Below, piece by piece: positions 54,696-63,640 of a stretch of DNA of 64,000 nucleotides. Position numbers and translations under genes: made by a program. Positions within the stretch are counted from its first letter, which is position 1, and each line of letters opens with the position of its first letter. The notes under the pieces were generated by a model that saw only the letters and a program-made list of their open reading frames with translations, was not told where the DNA came from and did no database searches. The stretch is from Candidatus Fermentibacteraceae bacterium (GTDB lineage Bacteria > Fermentibacterota > Fermentibacteria > Fermentibacterales > JCC-6): contig JADGDO010000006.1 in NCBI GenBank assembly GCA_016744855.1, positions 94,126-158,125 on the forward strand. The letters are read 5' to 3'.

Positions 54696-55571
54696 AAAGT
54701 ATTGAGTATCTATAAGAAAATTGATTCATTGAGAGAGCGGTATTATCAGGCTGCTCGCAACAAGGAATCTTTGCTTAAACTTATCAGTGAGGCAGAGGTG
54801 GCAGAACAGGTCTTTAATTCAAATGCTATTGAAAACAGTACTCTGAATTTGGAAGAAACTGAGAAAATACTGCTTCGTCTTGATTTAGATAGATATGTCA
54901 CTGAGCGAGAAATATTCGAAACCAGGAATCTGGCACTGGTGGTTGAATATATTGATACAAAAGCAAAACAGCGGGAAATGAATTCAGAAATGATTCTGCT
55001 TCTGCATAGAATGCTGCTCACTAACATTCGCGATGATATCGCAGGTCGATTCAGGGAAATTGATGAATGGGTAAGGGTTGCAAATCATATTGCTTGTGAT
55101 CCGGGGCAGATAATTGGCAAGATTGAAGATATGTTCATCAAATACAATTCTTCGGTGAATGAAAACATCATAAAGAGAATTGCCCTCTTCCATCTCGGTT
55201 TTGAACACATCCATCCGTTTGTGGATGGTAATGGAAGAATAGGAAGAGTACTAAATAATTATCTACTGATTCGAGAAGGCTATGTGCCAATAAACATAAA
55301 ATTCATCGATCGTACATTGTACTATGATGCTTTTGAACAGTTTGATAGAAACAAAAACTGTTCGATTATGGAAGAAATAGTTGGCAAAGCAATAACTAAC
55401 AGTTATCATAAACGATTAGCCTATCTGAATGGAATGAACATCGTTACTCTTAATGAATACGCAAAGCGAAACAATCTTTCTCATTCAAATTTAATCAATA
55501 AGGCCAAACGGCAAACCATTGAAGCTTTCCTGGAAAAGGGAGTTTGGAAAATCGGTTATCCAGCCGGTTAA
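54690..55571 (+). CDS. Fic-domain AMPylase, self-inhibited type
   Basis: 293 residues. The catalytic motif HPFVDGNGRIGR is at 175-186; H175 activates the target hydroxyl and the GNGR loop binds ATP phosphates. An N-terminal inhibitory helix motif S44-x3-E48-N49 (SNAIEN) matches the (S/T)xxxE(G/N) rule, so the protein carries its own inhibitor (class II). A C-terminal ~60-residue helical part looks like a winged-helix DNA-binding domain (TLNEYAKRNNLSHSNLINKAKR), fitting autoregulation through the tandem repeat upstream. AT-rich compared with neighbours, possibly acquired. Confidence 0.93.
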   Translation: MSKVLSIYKKIDSLRERYYQAARNKESLLKLISEAEVAEQVFNSNAIENSTLNLEETEKILLRLDLDRYVTEREIFETRNLALVVEYIDTKAKQREMNSEMILLLHRMLLTNIRDDIAGRFREIDEWVRVANHIACDPGQIIGKIEDMFIKYNSSVNENIIKRIALFHLGFEHIHPFVDGNGRIGRVLNNYLLIREGYVPINIKFIDRTLYYDAFEQFDRNKNCSIMEEIVGKAITNSYHKRLAYLNGMNIVTLNEYAKRNNLSHSNLINKAKRQTIEAFLEKGVWKIGYPAG

Positions 55572-55754
55572 AAACGAGAAAGATGAAGCTGAGTTCTTTG
55601 TTATCTTTACTGAACTGAGCGATTTCATCATTCAAAAACCTATAGCAGACAAGTTCTTCGCAAAATTGTAGAAGCTGATATACCAGAATGCCATCGGTCA
55701 GTGTGTCTCAGACCCGACTGGGATAAGGATTATTGGGAACAACATTATCAAACA

Positions 55755-55784
55755 ATGCCGACGCAGCAATCGCTGCGCCGGCAT
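55755..55784. repeat. REP-like palindrome, copy C
   Basis: ATGCCGACGCAGC pairs with GCTGCGCCGGCAT (13 positions, one A-C mismatch, loop AATC), followed by GACAGG. Lies between the 3' ends of the convergent fic and CotH genes. Best-formed of three copies. The rest of 55572-55850 holds a 34-codon open frame just after fic (55570-55674) of doubtful coding value. Confidence 0.65.
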
Positions 55785-55850
55785 GACAGGGCATTCTCAT
55801 TTAGCCTCTGTGTGTAAACAATAGCTTTGGCGCTCTATATGCAGAGATCT

Positions 55851-57839
55851 TTACTTCAGAACTGTAACCATCTCTGAAACAGTACTTCCTTCCTGTGTAA
55901 GTCGCAGAATGTAAACTCCGGACGAAAGGGTAGAGGTGTCGAAGTTGATATTCTGTTGACTGGAAAGCTCTCCTTCAAAGGGAGTAGCAACAAGACGCCC
56001 AGTCATGTCATACACTGTAAAGGAAGCAGCACCTGCGCTGCCTGTAAGTGAAACATCAGGTGATCCTGTATGAATTGGATTACAGCATACTATTCCAAGG
56101 TTACTGGTAGCTGGTTCTATTTCCACGCCCTGCGGGTCCTCGTCAGTGTTTTCAGCACCGGGTGTTGGATAGGCCTGCAGTGCCCAGAGGTCAGCAAGAT
56201 CGGGCCACCTTCCCCAGGAAACATCATCATCAATTTCCGGGTAGGATATCCAGTCTACTATTACAGAGCCCTGCATCAGATAGACCTCTTCTCCATCACC
56301 ATCAAGTTTGAACTCAGCGTGCAGTGAACCCTGTTCCGAATCCTTGTCAGCCCATACAATCATGTACTCTCCGGGCTGTATCAGTATATCGGGGAAAGCG
56401 AATTTTTCAGGGAAAGCCATGTCGTCAGTAAGGTAGTAGCCTGCGAGTGAAATGGCTGATGAACCGGTGTTTGTTATTTCCAGCCAGTCGTCAAATTCCC
56501 CGTATGAATCAGCGATTGTAGTGTCATTTCCCGCCATCAGTTCATTCAGTATCAGGTCTTCGACAGGAACCCATGTACCAAGCTGTGAGGTAAGGTAATC
56601 GTACCTGGCTTCAACGAATGTTTCAAGAGCCGGAGCATATCTACCGGGTCCAATGGGAGTGTTAGTAGTCATTGCACTTTCAAACTGAGATGAACTGAAA
56701 AGTCTCCTGGGAGCAACTTCCAGGTAAACCCAGTCACGAATCAGATCTCTCATTTCTTCCATACGGGGAACCAATACTGAAGGGTTTGCAGTTGTTGCAA
56801 GCAACCGCAACATATGTCCCTCATAAACATTTTCGTACTCATTCATACTCCAGAGCGCATCTGAAAGCCCTCTTTCCTCTCCCGCATCAGGATTGGTCCA
56901 GTAGGGGTCAAGGGAGGTAAGATTGCTGATGGAGTAACCCCAGGAGTTGTAGATGCCCCATGACTCATTCATGTCCCATTCGCCGAACACAAATCTGTCA
57001 TCTCTGTCAGCACAGTACAGATAGTAGTTCACACATCTTCCTGTGTAGCTATCCAGATTAACAACCAGATTGTCCACAGCCATCAGCGCCAGAGCTGTAT
57101 TTACATCCATAACAGATGAAAGAGTATCAGGAAGCTGGGAAGAACTGGTGTTATTCAGATAGTAGCAGAGGTCTACAAGTGAAGACCAATCATTGGTACT
57201 TTCATTTGTCTTCAACTCATAATTCCCGTAGTAGGAAGACTCATCCCAGCCCAGAAATTCAAGCGATCCGTGGTCATCACCCTTCCAGAGATTACCATCT
57301 TCACCTGCACCGAATCTTTCATCAATGAAGTGCTTGTCGAACTGCTCAACCATCGTGTACAGTCCCCAGAAAGTGTCATTGATGTAGAGAGCAGCAAATG
57401 AGGTTCGGGGACACGGTACACCTGCCTCCCCGGCAATCTCGTAAGCAGCTGCTTCACGAACAAATGAAGGATCATTGAAGTTGCAGTTCAAATTGATCTT
57501 GTAGATACCCGAAATATTCTGATCATCAACAAACACATCAAAATCAATCTTGAAAGACTTTTTCATGGTTTGATTTGCAGTGTAGCTGGAGCCGCCTTTG
57601 AAGCGTACACCGACAGTTGCAAACTCGTAACCTTCCCATTCAAATTCTGCTGTCAGATAAGTCTCAGAGGCGTAATTTGATTCAAGAGTGTTCCAAAAAT
57701 CAGGATCATCGAAAGTCAACCTGATTTCCTGTACCTCGCCCTCAGCAAACAGTGGATGGTCCAAGGGAACAAGCGCTCCGAGCGCAATCCCCGGCAACAA
57801 ACCCATAACAACCAGCACAACTCCAATAGCAGCTTTCAT
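55851..57839 (-). CDS. Secreted CotH-kinase/lamin-tail-domain protein with sorting domain
   Basis: 662 residues; ATG behind AAAGGAGG. Signal peptide, then a CotH kinase-like domain (~30-420): GVRFKGGSSY, KKSFKIDFDVFV, NLNCNFNDPSFVREAAAYEIA, LYINDTFWGLYTMVEQFDKHFI, GNLWKGD and FGEWDMNESWG, the last likely binding metal. A lamin-tail domain follows (~425-560; LILNELMAGND ... GEFDDWLEITNTGSSAISLAGYYL). The end is a T9SS type A domain (IVCCNPIHTG, FTVYDMTGRLV, SSGVYILRLT). CotH proteins phosphorylate spore-coat proteins in Bacillus; in secreted FCB proteins the substrate is unknown. Confidence 0.92.
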   Translation of the reverse strand: MKAAIGVVLVVMGLLPGIALGALVPLDHPLFAEGEVQEIRLTFDDPDFWNTLESNYASETYLTAEFEWEGYEFATVGVRFKGGSSYTANQTMKKSFKIDFDVFVDDQNISGIYKINLNCNFNDPSFVREAAAYEIAGEAGVPCPRTSFAALYINDTFWGLYTMVEQFDKHFIDERFGAGEDGNLWKGDDHGSLEFLGWDESSYYGNYELKTNESTNDWSSLVDLCYYLNNTSSSQLPDTLSSVMDVNTALALMAVDNLVVNLDSYTGRCVNYYLYCADRDDRFVFGEWDMNESWGIYNSWGYSISNLTSLDPYWTNPDAGEERGLSDALWSMNEYENVYEGHMLRLLATTANPSVLVPRMEEMRDLIRDWVYLEVAPRRLFSSSQFESAMTTNTPIGPGRYAPALETFVEARYDYLTSQLGTWVPVEDLILNELMAGNDTTIADSYGEFDDWLEITNTGSSAISLAGYYLTDDMAFPEKFAFPDILIQPGEYMIVWADKDSEQGSLHAEFKLDGDGEEVYLMQGSVIVDWISYPEIDDDVSWGRWPDLADLWALQAYPTPGAENTDEDPQGVEIEPATSNLGIVCCNPIHTGSPDVSLTGSAGAASFTVYDMTGRLVATPFEGELSSQQNINFDTSTLSSGVYILRLTQEGSTVSEMVTVLK

Positions 57840-58167
57840 TCCATACCTCCTTTAGAAGAAAAATCCATTTCAAACTACATGCAGCAATGATTCAGATTGG
57901 AAGTAAATGGAAAATTGCGGAAATGTAACAGAATGTTACAAAAAATAAGAAGCGATGGAGTACAGATTGAAAGGAAGAGGAACCCGACCGGGTTATACTC
58001 TGATATCTCTCCTTGTAATAGAATCGCCACAGTTCTGAACTGGATGCATGGGGAAGAGATTCCTAAAAGCCTTTGGGCATATTAGGTTAGGTGATAGCTT
58101 ATGCAGTAAACTGAATTGCTGCTGGAATGAAAATTCAAGGTAGCATTCTTTATTTTGGAGGCATCAA
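57840..58167. other. Intergenic region between divergent secreted proteins
   Basis: 328 bases between divergent starts of the CotH and M28 genes. It carries their ribosome-binding sites (AAAGGAGG on the minus strand, TTGGAGG on the plus strand) and presumably their promoters. A 62-codon plus-strand frame at 57897 has no ribosome-binding site or protein-like composition. Confidence 0.55.
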
Positions 58168-59718
58168 ATGATATTCGCACTGATTTTTGCTAAGCTGGTA
58201 GTTCTACTCTCAGCACCGGGAGACCTGCTCTTTATTGAGAGCGACATTAGAGAGGTTAACTCTTCAGAGTGGATGGAATCTGTACAGATTGTGTACATTG
58301 ATAGTGGCAGCATCCTTGCTGTTGAAGGAACATTGGCGCCCTCAGATGTGAACTGGGAGATTGTTGATGTTGCTCCTGTTTATCTGGATAACTACAGAAT
58401 TCTTTACTTGGCACAGTGTAATGGTATTATTCCTCCGGTACCGGGTGAAATCATACTCACCACTGACGAATTTGTGTTAATAAAGCTTGAAAGAGCAACA
58501 GCAGAACTTGTCGCAATACCTGATATCGGATTCCTCAGACCACTCAGAGTTCATAAAACCAAATTCGCCTCTCCGGTTCAGAACACTTCCAGAGCAGACA
58601 CTGTTCTTGTGGATGAGATGGTTGCCATGGTTAGTGAAGAGAGCATTACAGATTTTGTTGAGCAGCTTGAAGGTTATGGTACCAGGTACATGACCTCACC
58701 TCAGTATGATGCAGCTGCAGATTGGGCTGACACAATGATGGCTTCTTATGGACTCGCTACAGAACAGCAAACTTTCTTCTACAACGGTGATTCTATGAGC
58801 AATGTAATTGGTGAGATTGTCGGTGTTGAGAACCCTGAAAAAATCTACATAATTTGCGGTCATCTGGATTCCATTTCCGGCAACCCTTCAGTAGCCCCCG
58901 GAGCAGATGATAACGGTAGTGGTAGTGCTTCTGTTATTGAAGCTGCGAGGGTAATGTCTTCCTACACATTCCGCAATACGGTAAGATTTGTTTTGTTTGC
59001 AGCTGAGGAAGCCTGGATGGTTGGAAGTGAATACTACGTAGAAGATGCCGTCCAGGAGGGAGACGATATTCAGGGAGCCATTAATCTGGACATGATTTTG
59101 TATGCCCCGAGTGTGGTTGATTCTGTCTACATTCCCTACGATGATCAATCAGAAGCCCTCGCTATTGCAGCTGGTGAACAGTTTGAGAAATACTCCCCAT
59201 CAATATTCACAAGAGTTACTTATGAACCTTCAGCTCCGAGTGATCAAGCATCCTTCTGGCAGTACGGCTACAAAGCTATTGAGGTAGCAGAAGCAAGCGT
59301 TGATCAAATCTGGGGAGGGTATAACCCACACTATCACAAGGCTACTGATTTGCTCATTAATTACTTGCCCAGCATGCCGTATGGAACAGATATGGTAAGA
59401 GCATCTGTTGGCCTTCTGGCAACTCTTGCTGAGCCGATTGATCAGTCTTCAATAGAAGATTCTCCTTCAAATCCAATGTCCTTCGATATTTATCCTAACC
59501 CTTGCACTACAGGTTCAGTTACCATTAAAGCAGAAGGATTCTCTCCAAATGGAAGAGAATTTCTTCTTTATGATTTATCCGGACGAACTGTTGGGTCCGG
59601 CAGCCTTGATGATTCGGGAGAGACTCAGCTCGATCTCCAGAATCTTCCGGCAGGTGTATACTCAATTCTTAGCCGGGATATGGAATCATCAGCGGTGAGA
59701 GTTGTATTGATTAAGTAA
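58168..59718 (+). CDS. Secreted M28-family metallopeptidase with sorting domain
   Basis: 516 residues. Short signal peptide, an N-terminal ~130-residue domain of unknown fold, then the M28 aminopeptidase domain (~150-420) with the two-zinc site: H232 in CGHLDSI, bridging D247 in GADDNGSGSA, catalytic E280 and ligand E281 in FAAEEAW, D308 in NLDMI and the last His in NPHYHKATD. The C-terminal ~80 residues are a T9SS type A domain (IYPNPCTTGSVTI, LLYDLSGRTVG, PAGVYSILS). Probably releases amino acids from peptides outside the cell. TTGGAGG supports the ATG. Confidence 0.94.
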   Translation: MIFALIFAKLVVLLSAPGDLLFIESDIREVNSSEWMESVQIVYIDSGSILAVEGTLAPSDVNWEIVDVAPVYLDNYRILYLAQCNGIIPPVPGEIILTTDEFVLIKLERATAELVAIPDIGFLRPLRVHKTKFASPVQNTSRADTVLVDEMVAMVSEESITDFVEQLEGYGTRYMTSPQYDAAADWADTMMASYGLATEQQTFFYNGDSMSNVIGEIVGVENPEKIYIICGHLDSISGNPSVAPGADDNGSGSASVIEAARVMSSYTFRNTVRFVLFAAEEAWMVGSEYYVEDAVQEGDDIQGAINLDMILYAPSVVDSVYIPYDDQSEALAIAAGEQFEKYSPSIFTRVTYEPSAPSDQASFWQYGYKAIEVAEASVDQIWGGYNPHYHKATDLLINYLPSMPYGTDMVRASVGLLATLAEPIDQSSIEDSPSNPMSFDIYPNPCTTGSVTIKAEGFSPNGREFLLYDLSGRTVGSGSLDDSGETQLDLQNLPAGVYSILSRDMESSAVRVVLIK

Positions 59719-59781
59719 GAACAGGAACACTCCTGCAGTTACTTCCTCAAAAGAATGGTGAAGCAATCATTGGAGGTCAGG

Positions 59782-60603
59782 ATGAATGCCAAAGCCATAA
59801 AGCGCATTATACACGGCTCAAGCGTTTCAGACGGTGCGGGGGTTAGACTCAACCGTCTTATTGGCACGTCAGAATTGGACAATATTGATCCCTTTTTCCT
59901 GCTTGATGAATTCCGAAGCAACAACCCTGATGACTACATAGCAGGATTTCCAATGCATCCACACAGAGGAATAGAAACCATTACCTATATGGTAGAGGGA
60001 AGCTTCAGGCATAAAGACAGCAGAGGGGGAGGAGGTGTATTGAACGCAGGAGATGTTCAATGGATGACAGCCGGTAAAGGAATTCAGCATGAAGAAATGC
60101 CGGCCATGGAAAAAGGTCAATTGTGGGGATATCAGTTATGGTTGAATTTACCTAAAAAATTCAAAATGGTGGAACCCAAGTATCAGCACATCACCACAGA
60201 AAATACACCTGTATATGAACAGTCCGGGAACAAGGTTATAGTAATTTCAGGTAGTTTTGAAGGGCTGCAGGGAGCTGCTAATAATTACGTACCTGCGGAA
60301 TACTATGATGTTCACCTTGGAACAACAATTAAGATGCATGCAAAAAAAGACTACAATTCTTTCATCTACATTCACAGTGGGGCTGCTAGAATAGAAAACC
60401 AGGAAATCACTGCGGGATCCATGGTTGAATTTCACGAAGGCAATGAAATTCTAATTGAAAGTAGCAGTGCAAACACCGGGTTCCTCTTTCTTTCGGCAAA
60501 GCCGAATAACGAACCCTATGCAAGGGGCGGTCCTTTTATAATGAACACAAGAGAAGAAATCGCTCAGGCTTTTGATGATTATCAGAACGGCAAGTTGTTC
60601 TAG
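59782..60603 (+). CDS. Pirin-family protein
   Basis: 273 residues, two cupin domains. The metal-binding N-terminal cupin has the pirin signature: FPMHPHRGIETITYMVEGSFRHKDS, DVQWMTAGKGIQHEEMP with the three His and one Glu ligands. The C-terminal cupin holds YNSFIYIHSGAA and the RGGPFIMNTREEI ending. Bacterial pirins are linked to quercetin oxidation or to regulation of pyruvate metabolism. The ATG at 59782 is chosen for GGAGG five bases upstream; an in-frame ATG at 59755 has no such site. Confidence 0.94.
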   Translation: MNAKAIKRIIHGSSVSDGAGVRLNRLIGTSELDNIDPFFLLDEFRSNNPDDYIAGFPMHPHRGIETITYMVEGSFRHKDSRGGGGVLNAGDVQWMTAGKGIQHEEMPAMEKGQLWGYQLWLNLPKKFKMVEPKYQHITTENTPVYEQSGNKVIVISGSFEGLQGAANNYVPAEYYDVHLGTTIKMHAKKDYNSFIYIHSGAARIENQEITAGSMVEFHEGNEILIESSSANTGFLFLSAKPNNEPYARGGPFIMNTREEIAQAFDDYQNGKLF

Positions 60604-61183
60604 AATTATCAAAAGTCCCGACAATCGGTAAAAAGTACTCTAACTATCTCATCATTTCCCGTTTCAGATCACTGCTCATGTGAGAATCTCGATATGAGAA
60701 TGATGACTCGGGTTCTGGAACTGGAAAGAAGTTAGCAGGTCTTGTTCCCGGGGTGATTTCTGACAGGTAGTGTTCCCCTTACTACCGGGTTAAAAGATCT
60801 TACTTTTATTTCCATCACCCTTACAGCAAATTCCCGCCCTTTTGGGGTTTCTTTGCCATTCACCTGAGAAAGCAGCAATAAGGCTACGCTACAAGCTGAA
60901 GTTGAAAGTCAACCCCAACAACCATCCATTTTCAAGAAAGGGTCTGGGATGTTGACGCTCTAAAGAGCAACTTTGATTGTGGATGAATTTTCATTTGCGC
61001 TCCCGGGAAACAGAAGCTGCCAGCTTTATCTGTGGGATGTAAACCATCTTAATCAAAACTGAGGAAAGGTAGTATGAAGATAAATTGCTCCAATGAGCTA
61101 ATCTTTTACTCGGCCTTGATATGCAAGCGAACATAGTGCATGATTGTTACTAAAATACTTGCTCTTCACCGAAAGGAAAGCTA
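60604..61183. other. 580-base gene-free region
   Basis: The longest non-coding stretch in the window. No ORF of convincing composition, tRNA or known RNA pattern was found. A weak hairpin GGTAGT/ACTACC (60766-60771 with 60781-60786) and several GC-rich blocks (GTTCCCGGGG, CCCTTTTGGGG) are present. The last 20 bases hold GAAAGGAAAG, the ribosome-binding site of the next gene. It may contain a small RNA or a decayed gene. Confidence 0.5.
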
Positions 61184-63454
61184 ATGATTACCTTTTTGAT
61201 GATTCTTTTGCTCAATGGTCATAGTTTACCCGAGTGGGAGCATGTGGGCCCTGCAGGAACAGGTTATGGAATTACTTCTATTGTACAGTCTCATGTAGAT
61301 CCGCAGGAGCTGTTTTGTGTAGGGGGATGCTCGGTCCCGGGGTGGTGGGATTATGGCAACTACATCTACCACTCTGAAAACGGAGGTGAATCATGGTCAG
61401 CCTGCCGCGCTCCCGATATGAACACCATAGCAGGAGCTCTTCTGGGATATACACCCGGTGGTACCCTGTTAATACTGGGCAACAGCGACAATGGAATTTT
61501 CTACACTCAGGATAACGGTGAGAACTGGTCGTATGCAAATCTACCATCTGATCCAGCCATCATTTCCAGGATCGTTACAGTTTCAGATGAACCTGAAATG
61601 GTCTGGATGGTAGGCAGCACCGATTCAAAATCAGGCATTGATGCCCAGCATGGTGCAGTATGGATCACCACAGATTCGGGGCAGAACTGGTCCAGCAACG
61701 ACATTCTTACTACTCCAGCACATGCATACGATATAGCCGTGGCTACTACAGATACACAGATACTCTGTGTTGCAGGTGAAAGCAGTTCAGCGGCTCTTCT
61801 TATGAAATCCGAGACCGGAGCTGCATCATGGAACGACATTACCCCACCTCAGTGCTCAAGCCACAATGCAGGTGCAGGTGTGGCGATTCATCCGGAAGAC
61901 AGCGATTTGATTATTTTCAGCACTGAAGAGGGGATCTACAGGTCTTCTGACGGCGGAACATTGTGGGCTGCTGTGAGCAGTATTGAAAATGTTTCCCTGA
62001 TCTCTTTCTCAACCGTTAACCCTGACTATGTTGTGGCCTGTGCAGACAACGCAGTTGTCATGAGCACGGACGCCGGTCTTACCTGGGAATCTGTCTATAC
62101 ATTGCCAGCGGGGGAACAACCACTGCAGGTTTCGCCTTCACTATTCGCAGCAACAGACATCTTTGCAGCTACTCCGGAGGGCTGTCTCGTGAGCGATGAC
62201 TCCGGTTCTTCGTGGAGCTTGTCAAACGACGGTCTATCTTTCAGTTCCACCTATTCTCTTACTAATGCACAGGGCTCTTCTTCCAGGATGTATATGCTGC
62301 TGAACGGGGAGTTCTCCCTGTCTGACGACTTGGGTTTCAGTTGGACTGCTTGCACCACTCCCGACGGAATGCATCCCTACTACACTGAATTGTGCAGGAA
62401 TCCCATGGATGCTAACAATGTTATTGCTACAGGCTCTCAGTCTGAAATTTTCACCACACATGACGCAGGCAGCACTTGGCAGAGCAGCAGCGGGCAATTC
62501 GGCACTGCATTCTGCGCAATTGCTGATCCTTCGGAGGACGGTGTTTTTTACATAGGTGGAAGTTCTCCCCAAGCACCTGAACACATGCGTATCGCTAAAA
62601 GCGAGGATTCAGGGATTACATGGAGTTTTTCCGATTTAGGTGATTCCGGTGCCCGGATCTACTCTATTTGTGTTGATCCTTCAAAACCGGATACTCTGTA
62701 CGCTGGCGGCAGCTACCATAACTACACAGGGCACATTCTGATGAGGTCTTATGACAGTGGAGTCTCCTGGAATGAGGTTCAAACAACAATTCCAGCCGGT
62801 TATTCTCTTAACAGTATATCAGTGTCCCCATTCAATTCATCACTCATTCTTGCAGCAATCCAGGACGGGATCTACAGAAGTGATGATTTCGGTGTTTCGT
62901 GGAGCAAAGTGACAGATGCGAGCAGCACTCGGTTTGTAACGTTTGATCCATTTGATTCGGACAGGGCTTGGATGTGGAATTCTTGGTACCCGTTGCTTGG
63001 AGTGTCGGTTAGTCTTGATGCGGGAGTAACATGGGAAGAGTGCAACCAGGGGCTTCCTTTCTGGAAAGTGGTTATGTCCATTTCTTTTGCCGATCCAGAT
63101 ATGGTTTATTTATCTACAGTCGGTTCTCTGTTCAGAATGGACCTCACAACCGAAGCCATTGGAGAAACCAGCTTCTTAGTGCCGGAGAGCGGAACACTCA
63201 TTGTGTCACCAAATCCTGTTGTTTCAAGTGCATCTGTTTCTTACACTGCACAAACCATGTCGCTAGTTCAGTTTACGCTGTTCGATGTTACAGGCAGAGT
63301 AGTGAAGCAGGAATCTGTTCTTCCTGAAGAAACGGGCAGGAACACATTCCAGTGGAGTATAGCAGGGGAACTTCCAGGTAACGGTATCTACTTCCTCAGA
63401 ATGAACAACGGCTCAGAAACAGCAACTGCAAGAATGGTTCTCTGCAAGGAGTAG
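61184..63454 (+). CDS. Large secreted BNR/Asp-box repeat protein with sorting domain
   Basis: 756 residues: signal peptide, WEHVGPAGTGYGITSIVQ, then at least ten blades each with an Asp-box-like turn: ENGGESWS, QDNGENWS, TDSGQNWS, SSDGGTLWA, STDAGLTWE, SDDSGSSWS, HDAGSTWQ, SEDSGITWS, YDSGVSWN, SDDFGVSWS, LDAGVTWE. This suggests two fused seven-bladed, sialidase/VPS10-like propellers. No catalytic Arg triad or Tyr/Glu pair of sialidases is obvious. Ends with a T9SS type A domain (VSPNPVVSSASVSY, FTLFDVTGRVVK, GNGIYFLRMN). Same design as the broken gene at 37402. Confidence 0.9.
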   Translation: MITFLMILLLNGHSLPEWEHVGPAGTGYGITSIVQSHVDPQELFCVGGCSVPGWWDYGNYIYHSENGGESWSACRAPDMNTIAGALLGYTPGGTLLILGNSDNGIFYTQDNGENWSYANLPSDPAIISRIVTVSDEPEMVWMVGSTDSKSGIDAQHGAVWITTDSGQNWSSNDILTTPAHAYDIAVATTDTQILCVAGESSSAALLMKSETGAASWNDITPPQCSSHNAGAGVAIHPEDSDLIIFSTEEGIYRSSDGGTLWAAVSSIENVSLISFSTVNPDYVVACADNAVVMSTDAGLTWESVYTLPAGEQPLQVSPSLFAATDIFAATPEGCLVSDDSGSSWSLSNDGLSFSSTYSLTNAQGSSSRMYMLLNGEFSLSDDLGFSWTACTTPDGMHPYYTELCRNPMDANNVIATGSQSEIFTTHDAGSTWQSSSGQFGTAFCAIADPSEDGVFYIGGSSPQAPEHMRIAKSEDSGITWSFSDLGDSGARIYSICVDPSKPDTLYAGGSYHNYTGHILMRSYDSGVSWNEVQTTIPAGYSLNSISVSPFNSSLILAAIQDGIYRSDDFGVSWSKVTDASSTRFVTFDPFDSDRAWMWNSWYPLLGVSVSLDAGVTWEECNQGLPFWKVVMSISFADPDMVYLSTVGSLFRMDLTTEAIGETSFLVPESGTLIVSPNPVVSSASVSYTAQTMSLVQFTLFDVTGRVVKQESVLPEETGRNTFQWSIAGELPGNGIYFLRMNNGSETATARMVLCKE

Positions 63455-63465
63455 CCTTAACTAAA

Positions 63466-63504
63466 GGCAAAAGTTTCTCCTCCTCACTGTGGGAAACTTT
63501 TGCC
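63466..63504 (+). terminator. Long stem-loop after the BNR gene
   Basis: GGCAAAAGTTTC pairs perfectly with GAAACTTTTGCC (12 bp, 15-base loop) starting 12 bases after the stop. No clear U-run follows, but position and strength favour a terminator. Confidence 0.7.
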
Positions 63505-63640
63505 AACTACGAACGCATGTTGAATATTGACTCTTGCCGAATGAATGACAGTTCATTTTGCAGACTCCCGAATAAATCGATAGTTACTTACTTCCAGATT
63601 TATCCATGAGTCCTATTCAGTTTTTCACGGAAGGAGAATA

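Noticed and set aside
55570..55674. 34-codon frame just after fic as a small antitoxin or shifted Fic tail
   Set aside because: Too short, no start or ribosome-binding site, and Fic already appears complete with an internal inhibitory helix.
57897..58085. 62-codon frame between the CotH and M28 genes
   Set aside because: No ribosome-binding site and unlike a protein in composition; sits in a promoter region.
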